In this document: positions 7,828 through 16,258 of the stretch, one piece after another
Layout of the letters: each line of letters begins with the position of its first letter
Position numbering within the stretch: position 1 is the stretch's first letter
NCBI GenBank assembly: GCA_913056185.1
Contig: CAJXLV010000029.1
Span: forward strand, 1 to 48,095
Length of the DNA stretch: 48,095 bases
Reading direction: 5' to 3'
From: an uncultured Bacteroidota bacterium
GTDB taxonomy: Bacteria; Bacteroidota; Rhodothermia; Rhodothermales; Salinibacteraceae
Position numbers and translations under genes: made by a program
The notes under the pieces: model-generated
Seen by the model: only the letters and a program-made list of their open reading frames with translations
Told to the model about the DNA's origin: nothing
Databases searched by the model: none

Positions 7828-9654
7828 ATGAGCAGCTACCCCACCCCGAGTGACTACCAGGCCGCCCTCCAGACGCCGGACGCGGCCTTTGCCGATCCTG
7901 AATTGCAGCAGGCCACGCCGCGAACCAATGCGCTGGGCCTCCCGCAGCCCATTACGGGGGCCTTCGCGGCGGTCTTTCCCCTCACCACGGCCTCCGGCGT
8001 GCAGCACGCGGCCAAATGCTTCGTGACCGAGGTGCCCGAACAACAAGTTCGCTACGAGGCGGTCTCGGAGACCCTCAACGAGCTCGATCACGAAGCGCTC
8101 GTGCCGTTTGCGTACCAGCCGCGCGGGGTGCGCGTGCACGGAGAGGCGTACCCGCTTCTCAAAATGGAATGGGCGACCGGCACAACCCTCAATCGGTTTG
8201 TGGCGTCGCATCTCGATCAGCCGGCGGTCTTGGATCGCCTCGCGACGGCCTGGGCGGAGCTCATGAGCGACCTGGAGGCGATGGACCTGGCGCACGGCGA
8301 TCTGCAGCACGGCAATGTGCTGGTGGAGGAGGAGGGGGACGCCCTCCGGCTACGGCTGGTGGACTACGACACCATGTACGTGCCGGCCTTGCAAGGGCGA
8401 AACAGCCTGGAGGTGGGCCACCGCAACTACCAGCACCCGGACCGCACAGATGCCGACTTTGGGCCGTCGCTCGATCGGTTCGCGGGAGGGGTAATCTACA
8501 CTGCGCTGCGGGCCTGTGCGGTGCGGCCGGAGCTATGGGAGCGGTTTGATACTGGAGAGAATCTCCTCTTTCGGGATGCGGATTTCTATGCTCCCGACGA
8601 GTCTCCGCTCTTCGAGGCCCTCGCAAACACCGAGGCGGTGCGTTCCCTCGCGGAGGCGCTGCGTACGGCCTGCTACCTGGAGCCGACGGACATGCCGCCG
8701 CTGCCCGTGGTGCGCACGGAGGGCGTGTCGGTCTCCCTCGGGGAAGCACGCCGCCGCCGATCGGCGTCCCAGGATGCTTCTGCCCCGCGTACAGGAGGGG
8801 CGCGCATGGCGTTGCCAGTCACGGCAAGTGTGATGGCGAGTGGGGCGGCGCTGGCGGCAGCGGGCCTGGTGGGAGCTGCGGCGGCCCTGCTTCTGGGCGC
8901 GGGAGGCGCCGGCGCGGCCCTGGTGGCCACCCGCTACCGCCGCCTCTCGGGAGTGCGTCGCCGACGCCGACTGGAGCAAGAGGCGGCGCGCTTCGATTCT
9001 GCCCTCCACGAACTGGAGCGAGAGGCGGAAAGCCTCCGCGAAAAACGGGCGGAGCTACGCAGTTCCCAGGAGGAGCGGCGCGAACAGTGGCTCCAAGAGG
9101 TCCAGCGCGAGGCGCTCTACGACTGCCTCAAGCACCACTTCATCGAAGAGGTGCGCACGGTGGAGGGGCTTACCCACAAGCACGTCGTGCGCCTCAAGTC
9201 TGCGGGCATCCGCACGGCCGCGGAGCTTACGCCGGAGGCCCTCCGCGACATTCGACGGCTGAGCGATCGGGCCCGCGTGCGCCTGACCCTGTGGCGGCAG
9301 GCCCTGGAGACGTACTACGCCGAGGAGGTGCCCGATGCACTGTCGCCGGCGCAGGAGCGCCGCCTCCGTCGCTACGTGCAGCACCGCATTGAAGACCTCG
9401 ACGAGCAGCTGGCCCGCATTCAGGAAAAGATTGCGGCGCAGCAGACGGAGCGCCAGCGCATTACGGATCGGCTCGATGATTTGCCGGCGCTCACGGTGGG
9501 GCGCTACCTACGCTACCTGTTCCGTCTTGGCTCGCTGCCGGATCGCACGGAGGGACCGCCTGCACCGTCTGCGCCCCGAGAGGCCGATACAGACCCGTCG
9601 CCCATCCCGTCTCCATTGGACGAAGAGGCGTCGTGGTGGGGGCGCGGGGCGTGA
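7828..9654 (+). CDS. YegI-like membrane Ser/Thr protein kinase with HhH region
   Basis: A 608-aa protein starting at ATG 7828 (MSSYPTPSDY), 93 bp after PP2C. The kinase core has K63 (AAKCF), a catalytic loop HGDLQHGNVLV (H156, D158, N163) and VDYDTMYVPAL (D179) in place of HRD and DFG, followed by GHRNYQHP and FGPSLDRF. These are the variant motifs of YegI-type kinases. Residues about 328-367 form two Ala/Gly/Leu-rich membrane helices, 374-430 a coiled coil, 436-495 a helix-hairpin-helix-like segment (VEGLTHKHVVRLKSAGIRTA), and 505-555 a second coiled coil. It probably phosphorylates or is regulated with the VWA protein, reversed by the PP2C. A G/C hairpin overlaps its stop (9638-9662). Confidence 0.9.
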   Translation: MSSYPTPSDYQAALQTPDAAFADPELQQATPRTNALGLPQPITGAFAAVFPLTTASGVQHAAKCFVTEVPEQQVRYEAVSETLNELDHEALVPFAYQPRGVRVHGEAYPLLKMEWATGTTLNRFVASHLDQPAVLDRLATAWAELMSDLEAMDLAHGDLQHGNVLVEEEGDALRLRLVDYDTMYVPALQGRNSLEVGHRNYQHPDRTDADFGPSLDRFAGGVIYTALRACAVRPELWERFDTGENLLFRDADFYAPDESPLFEALANTEAVRSLAEALRTACYLEPTDMPPLPVVRTEGVSVSLGEARRRRSASQDASAPRTGGARMALPVTASVMASGAALAAAGLVGAAAALLLGAGGAGAALVATRYRRLSGVRRRRRLEQEAARFDSALHELEREAESLREKRAELRSSQEERREQWLQEVQREALYDCLKHHFIEEVRTVEGLTHKHVVRLKSAGIRTAAELTPEALRDIRRLSDRARVRLTLWRQALETYYAEEVPDALSPAQERRLRRYVQHRIEDLDEQLARIQEKIAAQQTERQRITDRLDDLPALTVGRYLRYLFRLGSLPDRTEGPPAPSAPREADTDPSPIPSPLDEEASWWGRGA

Positions 9655-9711
9655 CGCCCCCCGACAAACGCGACCCATGCACCGAGGGGCGCCGAAGGAG
9701 GCCCGGGCGCC

Positions 9712-10128
9712 TCACTCGTCGCCGTCCCAGAGATCCTCCAGGTCATCGATGGTCGTCGCCGACGGGGCGTCTTCGTCGGCTTCATCCCCCCGCACCAACG
9801 CAAGAAGGGCCTTGTGCGGGACAATCATGTAGCTTTTTTCCTCGTAGCGCAGGTTCACGGCCTCGTTGGACATGAAAAATGCAAGATCGCCCGGCTCGGC
9901 CTGCAGCGGCAGGTAGCGGACCGGCGTTTCCGACTCTTTCCAGGTCTCACTCTCGCTGTACTCCGGATTTTGGGTGAGGTACCCAGGGCCGGTCTTCACC
10001 ACACGACCACTGTGCACGTCGCCTTTCTGGGAGACCGAGGCCGGAAGCACGAGGCCTGTGTCGGTCTTGTCCTCGCCGGTTCGCGGCTCAATCAACACGC
10101 GATCACCAACGACAATTAGCTCCGCCAT
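9712..10128 (-). CDS. GroES-like co-chaperonin family protein
   Basis: The ATG at 10128 gives MAELIVVGDRVLIEPRTGED, the Cpn10 start, and a 138-aa product. A mobile-loop-like segment (TDTGLVLPASVSQKGDVHSG), the roof-loop region and a closing beta strand (YMIVPHKALLALV) match GroES. It is longer than typical GroES (about 95 aa), with an insert near YLTQNPEYSESETWKESETP and an acidic tail (DDLEDLWDGDE). No groEL lies next to it, so it may be a paralogue and not the main GroES. It converges with the kinase gene. Confidence 0.75.
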   Translation of the reverse strand: MAELIVVGDRVLIEPRTGEDKTDTGLVLPASVSQKGDVHSGRVVKTGPGYLTQNPEYSESETWKESETPVRYLPLQAEPGDLAFFMSNEAVNLRYEEKSYMIVPHKALLALVRGDEADEDAPSATTIDDLEDLWDGDE

Positions 10129-10257
10129 GAATTGGGGGGGAAGGAATACAAGGTGCAGAGAGTGAACACACAAACACAGGTCCCAACGAACCCACAGAAC
10201 GCAGGTTCAGTTCTGCACGGGGTTTCCGAAATCCCTACACGACTCTCCAGAGAAGAC

Positions 10258-10327
10258 GACCGGACCAGAGCGACGGGACCAGAGCGACCGGACCAGAGCG
10301 ACCGGATGAGAGCAACGGGACGAGGCG
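10258..10327. repeat. 14-bp tandem repeat, about 4.5 to 5 copies
   Basis: Units of gaccggaccagagc repeat four times with one to three changes (10258-10313), then decay (aacgggacgaggcg). It lies about 130 bp upstream of the GroES-like gene and before the tiny membrane ORF. Slippage or a protein-binding array are both possible. Confidence 0.85.
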
Positions 10328-10383
10328 GCCACGAAGCTTGGCACCCATCGCGCGGTGCGCGGGGCAGACCGAGCACGTCGGCA

Positions 10384-10476
10384 TCAAACGATTGAGAACA
10401 ACACGTAGATCAGCAGACCAACGACGCCGGTGGCAATGGTCAGCAACCGAATGGTACGGTCGATGGGATTTTCCAT
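10384..10476 (-). CDS. Very small membrane peptide, 30 aa
   Basis: From the ATG at 10476 the frame reads MENPIDRTIRLLTIATGVVG, continues as LLIYVLFSIV and stops with TGA at 10384. It is a polar start followed by one transmembrane helix of about 20 residues. The regular codon pattern and the clean helix support a real gene, but the length makes this uncertain. It sits between the sensor kinase (ends 10593) and the GroES-like gene on the same strand. Function unknown. Confidence 0.5.
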   Translation of the reverse strand: MENPIDRTIRLLTIATGVVGLLIYVLFSIV

Positions 10477-10592
10477 GGTGGGGAAGAAGGCGGGGGATGC
10501 CGGGAAGAAAGACACCGGAAGTATACCAACTCGGAGCAAGTATTCAGAACAAGTCCACGAAAAGTTGTCAAAATATTTATGGCGTGGGGCGA

Positions 10593-11720
10593 TCAGGCGG
10601 GGTGGAGGGAGGAGGCAGGGCGGGTAGACAGGGAGAAGCGGAAGATGGAGCCTTCGCCGGGCGTGCTGTCCACGTGCAGCGTGCGGTCGTGGGCCCCAAG
10701 AATGTGCTTCACGATGGCCAGGCCGAGCCCTGTGCCGCCTTGGTGTCGCGACCGGCTCTTGTCGACGCGGTAGAAGCGCTCCGTGAGGCGCGACTGGTGT
10801 TCTTCGGGAATGCCGATGCCGTTGTCCACCACGCGGAGCTCAACGTCTCCGTTCTTCATCTCGGCCTGCAGCCAGACGCTGCCGCCTTCTTCGTTGTACT
10901 TGATGGCATTATCGACCAGATTGACCAGTACACGCCGCAGCCGGTCGAAATCTCCGTACACGTCCGGGAGATTCGGCGCAATCTCCATGCGGGGATGAAC
11001 GTTGCGCTCCTCTGCACGCATCTCCACCGACTCAAGCGCGGCCTCGCAGAGGTCCATCACCGAGAACGCCTCGCCGGACATGTTGAGCTCGTTCGTCTCA
11101 ATTTTGGTAATGGTCGACAAGTCCCGCGCCAGGTTGTCGAGGCGGTTGGCGTGATGGAGGATTTTCTTCAGGAACGTGCGGTTGACGGACTCGTCGTCGA
11201 GGGCGCCGTCCAGAAGCGTTTCGGCGAAGCCCTGGACGGAGAAGATGGGGGTTTTGAGCTCGTGGGACACGTTTCCGATGAACTCGCGCCGGTAGCTTTC
11301 CATCTCCTTCAGCTCCTGAATTTCGTCCTCCAGGCTCTGCCCAGTGCGGTACACCTCCCAGAGGAGCGTGCCGAGCTCATCTCCCTCCGGGGCCGCGGGC
11401 GGGGCCAGGTCTTCAAAGTCGTGCGTCCGAATCTGGCGGAGGATGTTTTGGAGGTGGCGCAGGCGCCGGTGAAGCCAGAGGCAGCCGGCGCCGTATACCG
11501 CGGCTGCGCTCGCCAGGCCAACGCCGAGGGGAACCCAGCCGACACTACTCGTCCACAGCATGCCGGCCAGGGTGGCGGCAAGCCCCCCCACGGCAGCGAG
11601 TTTTGCGGCGAGCCAACTCCGGAACGGCGCAAGCTGAGACGAGGACACGGCGCAGGCGTGGGACGGGGAACGGGCATCTTCGCCGAATTTTACCGCGAGG
11701 CCCGGCGTGTGCGTTCCCAC
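10593..11720 (-). CDS. Membrane sensor histidine kinase, PhoR-like
   Basis: 375 aa from a GTG at 11720; a second GTG at 11648 is also possible. Two membrane helices (about 36-58 and 62-82) are followed by a HAMP-like linker, HisKA with VSHELKTP (H153), and an HATPase_c domain with LVNLVDNAIKYN (N box), VVDNGIGIP (G1) and GGTGLGLAIVKHI (G2). The class I arrangement resembles PhoR/ResE kinases. There is almost no periplasmic loop, so sensing is likely in the membrane or cytoplasm. No response regulator gene lies beside it in the window, so its partner is not known from here. Confidence 0.9.
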   Translation of the reverse strand: MGTHTPGLAVKFGEDARSPSHACAVSSSQLAPFRSWLAAKLAAVGGLAATLAGMLWTSSVGWVPLGVGLASAAAVYGAGCLWLHRRLRHLQNILRQIRTHDFEDLAPPAAPEGDELGTLLWEVYRTGQSLEDEIQELKEMESYRREFIGNVSHELKTPIFSVQGFAETLLDGALDDESVNRTFLKKILHHANRLDNLARDLSTITKIETNELNMSGEAFSVMDLCEAALESVEMRAEERNVHPRMEIAPNLPDVYGDFDRLRRVLVNLVDNAIKYNEEGGSVWLQAEMKNGDVELRVVDNGIGIPEEHQSRLTERFYRVDKSRSRHQGGTGLGLAIVKHILGAHDRTLHVDSTPGEGSIFRFSLSTRPASSLHPA

Positions 11721-11776
11721 TGCGGGGCAGCCGAATCGTTAACAAATTAAAAACGTGAGTGCGCCAGTCGTCTGAG

Positions 11777-12544
11777 CTATGCACTGTCGGGTGCCTGGGA
11801 GGACGGGGCCAAAGGCGGGGCAGTGCTGTCGTCCGGGAGTCCCTCCAGCAGTGAGGAGAGCGGGGGGGCGTGGTCTTCGCCGAAGAGTTCGTAGGAGAGA
11901 TGGTCGCCCACGGCCGCCAGGGGCTGGTGGTCGTCAATAACGGGCCGGTAGGTCTCGTAGCAGTACAGCGCCTCGCGGCCCGTGTCGCGATCGGCATCCC
12001 GGACCGGCACCGTGCAGTCGATGAGCGCCGGGGGCGAGTGCTGGAGGTGGGAGGGGCGCTCGGCATCGTCGGGGGCGGGAGGGAGCGTGTAGAACGCGAG
12101 CCGACGCGGGCTCGCGGCCCCGTCTCGGCGCAGGGCGCACGCCACGCGCTTCACCACCGCGTGCGTCACCAGATGATCGGGGTGGCCGCTGATGCCGTGC
12201 ACGGGATACGTGACCACCACGTCCGGCGCCGTCGCATGGAGGTGCTCGGCCACCTCTGCCTCCAGCCCCAGCGGGTTCATCTCGGCGAGCCGCCCGTCCG
12301 GGTACTCCAGCACCGTAAGGGAGTTGAGGTCCAGCGTGGTCGCCACGTCCTGCATTTCTTGGGACCGCGTCTGCGCCATCTCGGCTTTCGTGAGGCCCAG
12401 GCGCTTGCGCTGCGCCGTGGCCTCACCCCGCGTAAGGGTGAGCAGGTGCACGTCGTGCCCCTCGCGGCGTTGCCGCACCATGCCGGGCACCGGCCCGAAG
12501 CATTCGTCGTCGGGGTGGGGGAAAATGTAGAGAAAGGTAGCCAT
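11777..12544 (-). CDS. PIG-L/LmbE-family deacetylase
   Basis: 255 aa from the ATG at 12544 (MATFLYIFPHPDDE). The zinc site is PHPDDE near the N-terminus plus SGHPDH in the middle, the two signatures of N-acetylglucosamine-type deacetylases (BshB, MshB, LmbE). This resembles the Bacillithiol-pathway enzyme BshB in layout, but no other bacillithiol genes are in the window, so the substrate is open. It is cytoplasmic. It lies 84 bp after the ferredoxin-like gene, possibly at the end of that transcript. Confidence 0.85.
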   Translation of the reverse strand: MATFLYIFPHPDDECFGPVPGMVRQRREGHDVHLLTLTRGEATAQRKRLGLTKAEMAQTRSQEMQDVATTLDLNSLTVLEYPDGRLAEMNPLGLEAEVAEHLHATAPDVVVTYPVHGISGHPDHLVTHAVVKRVACALRRDGAASPRRLAFYTLPPAPDDAERPSHLQHSPPALIDCTVPVRDADRDTGREALYCYETYRPVIDDHQPLAAVGDHLSYELFGEDHAPPLSSLLEGLPDDSTAPPLAPSSQAPDSA

Positions 12545-12628
12545 AGAGGGAACTGCCTTGGCCAGAATCGGCACGAGAATCGGCTTGAGGCCCAAACGGG
12601 GGCGGTCCGAGGAGGTTGCCGGGCGGGA

Positions 12629-12841
12629 CTAAGCGCCCGACTCGTCCGCCTCAATCACCTCGTGGAAGGTGGTCTGGCCGGTTTCGAGCATGCACCGGAC
12701 GTACGGGTGACACAGCTGGCAGTTTTCGCCAAACGTTACGTGCGCCTGCAGCGCCTCGACGGAGGCGGCCCCCGTGTTGTCGGCAATCTGCTTCAGGTGC
12801 GAGAACGTCTGCTCGTAGCAGTAGCAGCGGTCGATGGTCAC
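12629..12841 (-). CDS. BFD-like [2Fe-2S]-binding protein
   Basis: A 70-aa protein with RCYCYEQTF at the start and ENCQLCHPYVRCML later, so C-x-C and C-x2-C pairs about 30 residues apart. That is the spacing of bacterioferritin-associated-ferredoxin-type [2Fe-2S] domains. The best start is GTG at 12841 (VTIDRC). It follows the BtuG-like gene by 59 bp on the same strand, so it probably shares the cobalamin-riboswitch transcript. A role in electron supply, for example reduction of cobalamin, is only inferred from position. Confidence 0.7.
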   Translation of the reverse strand: MTIDRCYCYEQTFSHLKQIADNTGAASVEALQAHVTFGENCQLCHPYVRCMLETGQTTFHEVIEADESGA

Positions 12842-12900
12842 GGTGATGAAAGGGCGTAGTGGGCAGGAACGAAGGGGGCAAAGGCGGCCGACGCCAGGCG

Positions 12901-14028
12901 CTACTGCGCGTCCCGGAGAAAGGCGACGTATCCGGGCGAGTTGCCCGTCTCGAAGCGCGTAACGACGGCGCCGTCGCGATCCAGCACCAGGGCCATGCCG
13001 TTTGCGGTGTAAAGCGGCCCCCCGGAGTCGTTAACGGGCAGGCGGGTAACGTACAGGTCCTGGGCCACCGCGTCGTAGCCCACCGCCGAGATGCCAATGA
13101 GGCCGTCGTTCGGCGGAACCTGAAGGGTCGTGGCAAGCGCGTTGGCGTCCGTATCTACCCGAAAGATCTCGCCCGTGCCGCTCCCGAAGGCCCCGCCGCT
13201 TACGGCGTACAGCTCCTCGGCGCTGTCCGAGTAGTACGCCGACTGGGTGGCGTTGGCCGAGCCAACGGGGGCGCCCAGCGTTACGCGAGTCACGATCTCC
13301 GTCGAGCGCGGGTTCAGGAACAGCACCTCGGACGGCTGGTCGCCGCCGCCCTGGCACACCACGGCGAGCTCCTCCTCTTCGTCTACGAAGACGCTTTTCG
13401 GGCGGGTGCAGTTTAGCGACAGGGTGCTCCGGACAGTGTCTGCCGTGGCATCGAGGACCGACAGGGTGCCATCCGCCGCGTTCGCCACGAAGGCCTTTCC
13501 GGCGGCGATGCCAATGCCACGCGGGGACCGCCCCACGCTCACGCTGTCCACCACGACGTTGCGGTCCAGGTCGACGACCGACACGGTGCTGGGCAGGGGA
13601 TCGAAGCCGTCGAAACGGCTCAGGTTGCTCACGTACCCCTTGTCGCCCTCTGCAAAGGCGATGGAGCGAGGCGGGCGCGGGTTCGAAATCTGACCGACCG
13701 GGTCGAGGGTTTCGGGGGAGAACACGGTAATGCGGCCGGCATTGTCGGGCTGCGTGTTATCGACCACGTAGAGTTGGTTTTCGTAGAGGGCGAGGCTGTT
13801 GATGAACGCCACGTTGATGTCGTTCTGCGTGGCGGATGAGTCGGCGGGACTGTAGAGGGTGAGGGACCCGTCCTGGGCGCTGAAGTTGCCCGAGTTGGCC
13901 ACGACCACGTCCGTTGTCACGCGCGATTCGTCGTCGTTGGCGCCAAACAGGTCGCAGCCCGACAGGGCAAGCGCAGCGAGCAGGAGCAGCGGCATCCAGC
14001 GGGGGGCATGCAGAGGGCGAGCGGGCAT
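12901..14028 (-). CDS. BtuG-like beta-propeller surface lipoprotein
   Basis: The ATG at 14028 gives a lipoprotein signal with lipobox ALSG|C (C25). The mature part is a series of YncE-like propeller blades (NAGRITVFSPETLDPVGQIS; TVSVVDLDRNVVVDSVSVGR; GTLSVLDATADTVRSTLSL) and ends GYVAFLRDAQ. The start of the mature protein (VVVANSGNFSAQDGSLTLYS) is like BtuG, the surface cobalamin-binding propeller of Bacteroides that caps BtuB. It lies 57 bp after the BtuB-like gene under the same riboswitch, which supports the role. 375 aa is the usual size. Direct B12 binding is inference. Confidence 0.85.
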   Translation of the reverse strand: MPARPLHAPRWMPLLLLAALALSGCDLFGANDDESRVTTDVVVANSGNFSAQDGSLTLYSPADSSATQNDINVAFINSLALYENQLYVVDNTQPDNAGRITVFSPETLDPVGQISNPRPPRSIAFAEGDKGYVSNLSRFDGFDPLPSTVSVVDLDRNVVVDSVSVGRSPRGIGIAAGKAFVANAADGTLSVLDATADTVRSTLSLNCTRPKSVFVDEEEELAVVCQGGGDQPSEVLFLNPRSTEIVTRVTLGAPVGSANATQSAYYSDSAEELYAVSGGAFGSGTGEIFRVDTDANALATTLQVPPNDGLIGISAVGYDAVAQDLYVTRLPVNDSGGPLYTANGMALVLDRDGAVVTRFETGNSPGYVAFLRDAQ

Positions 14029-14085
14029 GGAGGGAGGGGGACACATCATTGGAAGAGGGCAAGAGGGAGCGCGCATCAGGGAGGG

Positions 14086-16062
14086 CTACGGTGTGGAAAA
14101 GGAAACGCGGAGCCGGAGGGTGGCATGGCGGGGCGGCATGGGGTAGAGGCGCACGACTTCGTAGCGGTGGTCGAGCACGTTCTCCACCTGTGCCTCCAGG
14201 GCGACCTGGGCCGCGTCGAACGACCATTCGTACGCCGTTCGCAGACGGACGGCCCGGTAGGGGGGGAGCGACGTAGACTCGTCGGCGCTGTAGTAGCGGG
14301 GCCCCACGAGGCGGCCGGTGGCCGAGACGGAGACGTTCTGCCACTGCAGATCCGCCCACAGCTTCCACTTCTGCGTGGGGACGTACGGCAGCTGCGCGCC
14401 GTAGGCGGGCGAGGCGGGGTTGGCCCGGTTTTCGGCGCGTGTGTGCGTGAACACGGTGCCGCCCGCCAGGGTGAGGCCGGAGCGGGGGCGGGTGCGGGCG
14501 CGCAGGCTCAGCTCCAGGCCCCGACTGCGGACGCGAGACACGTTCGAGGGACTCCATACCTGCATGCCACTCGTCACGTAGCGCGGCTGCCACACAATTT
14601 TGTCGGTCAGCCGTGTGGCAAACGCCGTAGCTTCGGCCTGGAGGAGAGTGGTGGGGCGGGCCAGGCGGACCGAGAGGCCGCCCTCCAGGGTCCAGCCGTC
14701 TTCGGGCGCCAGCCCGGGAGTGCCGCCGGGGTCGTAGTAGCGTTCGTTGAAGGTGGGCGCGCGGAAGGCCCGGGCCACGAGGCCGCGGAACGTGAGGCCG
14801 TTCCAGGCGAGTGGGCGAAGGCGAACGCCAAGGCGAGGGCTTGCCACAACGGTCGGTGCTCCGCCGCCCCCGAGGGCGTCGATGCGCACCGCGGGCTGCA
14901 GCTGGAGGGAAGCGAGCGACAGGGTCGCGTCCGCGAATGCGGCGCCCGACAGCCGGTCCACGCCGCCCCGAAGAGACGCGTGGTCGTAGCGTAGGGTCGT
15001 GCCCGCCGTAAGGGTGCCAAGGCCCGAGAGCGGATGGCGCAGCCGCACTTTCGCGTCCGTGGCGGTCGTGCGGGTTGTGCGGTCGGTGCGGGTAGGCGGA
15101 TTGCGGTAGCGGAGGCGCGAGCGCTGGCCCTGGGCCGACAGCGAGAGGGTGCCTGCGCCGAGCGGCAGCGTGCCCGTGGCCCACACGCGCCCCAGCCGGT
15201 CCCACTGGCGCGCCCCGCCGCTGCGCGCGCTTGCCGGGCCCGGCAGGCCGCGGCGAGCACGGCTCCACCAGCCCGCCAGGCTCCATTGCTGCGCGTCTCC
15301 CCGCCACATCCCCCGTCCGTACAAGGTCGTCATTCGGGCCGAGGCCCCCGTCCGCCGCAGCGTCTGGGTGGGCACCAGGAACGAATTCTGATACGGAAAA
15401 TCCCCGTCGGTGCGGTAGTGGCGGCCGGCCACAAGTCCCGACCATGCCCCGCTTCCGCCGGTCGCCAGCGCCGACACGTAGCGCTCTCCGTAGGCGCCCC
15501 CGCCGCCTGCGGCTCGAACCAGCGGCTTGGTCTGTGGCGTGAGGGTGTGGAGGTGAACCGTTCCGCCCAGGCTGCCAGAGCCGTGCCGCACTGCCCCTGG
15601 GCCGTGCTGCACCTCTACCGATTCGAGGAGCAACGTTGGCAGCAGCGACAGGTCCAGCTGGCCCGTCTGGGGATCGGACATGCGGAGGCCGTCGAGCAGC
15701 ACCTGTGTCTGCGTGCCGCCCATGCCGCGCATCGACAGGCTGGCGAGGCCGGTGCCGCCGTACCGCTTCACGAACGCGCCCGAGCGCATCGTCAACAGAT
15801 CGGCCACCGAGCGGGCGCCGCTCTGCGCAACCGTGGACGAGTCGAGCTCCATGACGTGGGCGGCCGCCGGAATGGACGCCGACCGGCCCGCGGTGCCTTC
15901 CACCGTGACCTCGGGGAGGGCCACCGACATTGCAATGGTGGAGTCCGGCGCCGTGGGCACGGCGGCCGCCCGCCGCACGGTATCGGGGCGGACGGGCTCC
16001 TGGGCCCACCCGGACGGGGGCATCAGGAAAAGCGATATGAGAAACAGGACGAGCGCAGCCAT
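14086..16062 (-). CDS. btuB: TonB-dependent cobalamin receptor, BtuB-like
   Basis: A 658-aa outer-membrane receptor with signal peptide (MAALVLFLISLFLMPP, cut near GWA|QEP), TonB-box-like LPEVTVEGT, and a plug with RSVADLLTMRSGAFVKRYGG, SLSMRGMGGTQTQVLLDGLR and VEVQHGPGAVRHGSGSLGGT. A long beta barrel ends in a C-terminal phenylalanine-type strand (ATLRLRVSFSTP). TonB energises import; a tonB gene lies at 31 kb. The upstream cobalamin riboswitch and the downstream BtuG-like lipoprotein identify the substrate as a corrinoid. The start codon lies just after the riboswitch terminator. Confidence 0.9.
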   Translation of the reverse strand: MAALVLFLISLFLMPPSGWAQEPVRPDTVRRAAAVPTAPDSTIAMSVALPEVTVEGTAGRSASIPAAAHVMELDSSTVAQSGARSVADLLTMRSGAFVKRYGGTGLASLSMRGMGGTQTQVLLDGLRMSDPQTGQLDLSLLPTLLLESVEVQHGPGAVRHGSGSLGGTVHLHTLTPQTKPLVRAAGGGGAYGERYVSALATGGSGAWSGLVAGRHYRTDGDFPYQNSFLVPTQTLRRTGASARMTTLYGRGMWRGDAQQWSLAGWWSRARRGLPGPASARSGGARQWDRLGRVWATGTLPLGAGTLSLSAQGQRSRLRYRNPPTRTDRTTRTTATDAKVRLRHPLSGLGTLTAGTTLRYDHASLRGGVDRLSGAAFADATLSLASLQLQPAVRIDALGGGGAPTVVASPRLGVRLRPLAWNGLTFRGLVARAFRAPTFNERYYDPGGTPGLAPEDGWTLEGGLSVRLARPTTLLQAEATAFATRLTDKIVWQPRYVTSGMQVWSPSNVSRVRSRGLELSLRARTRPRSGLTLAGGTVFTHTRAENRANPASPAYGAQLPYVPTQKWKLWADLQWQNVSVSATGRLVGPRYYSADESTSLPPYRAVRLRTAYEWSFDAAQVALEAQVENVLDHRYEVVRLYPMPPRHATLRLRVSFSTP

Positions 16063-16067
16063 GCAAC

Positions 16068-16096
16068 AAAAAAAGCCCTCACCTCAGACGAGGCTT
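16068..16096 (-). terminator. Intrinsic terminator of the cobalamin riboswitch
   Basis: Read on the minus strand, aagcctc / gagggctt pair with one bulged base and are followed by seven T. The run ends about five bases before the btuB ATG (16062). Position and structure fit the expression platform of a transcription-attenuating riboswitch. Confidence 0.75.
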
Positions 16097-16258
16097 GGGC
16101 GGCTGCTCCGGCACCGTCCCGAGACGGTACAGTCGGGGACAGAAGGGGTGTGCGCCCCTATACGGGGGGCGTTGGGAGCCAGGCGCGCCGCAAGCCTCTG
16201 GTCCCGGAGGCTGTTGGCAGTGAGCGAGGCCGTCGGAAGCGGCCCCTCAGCACGCATG

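Noticed and set aside
13757..16069. Open frame of about 770 codons on the minus strand over btuB and the BtuG-like gene
   Set aside because: Overlaps two genes with clear signals and motifs in another frame of the same strand; Pro/Arg/Gly-rich and without motifs.
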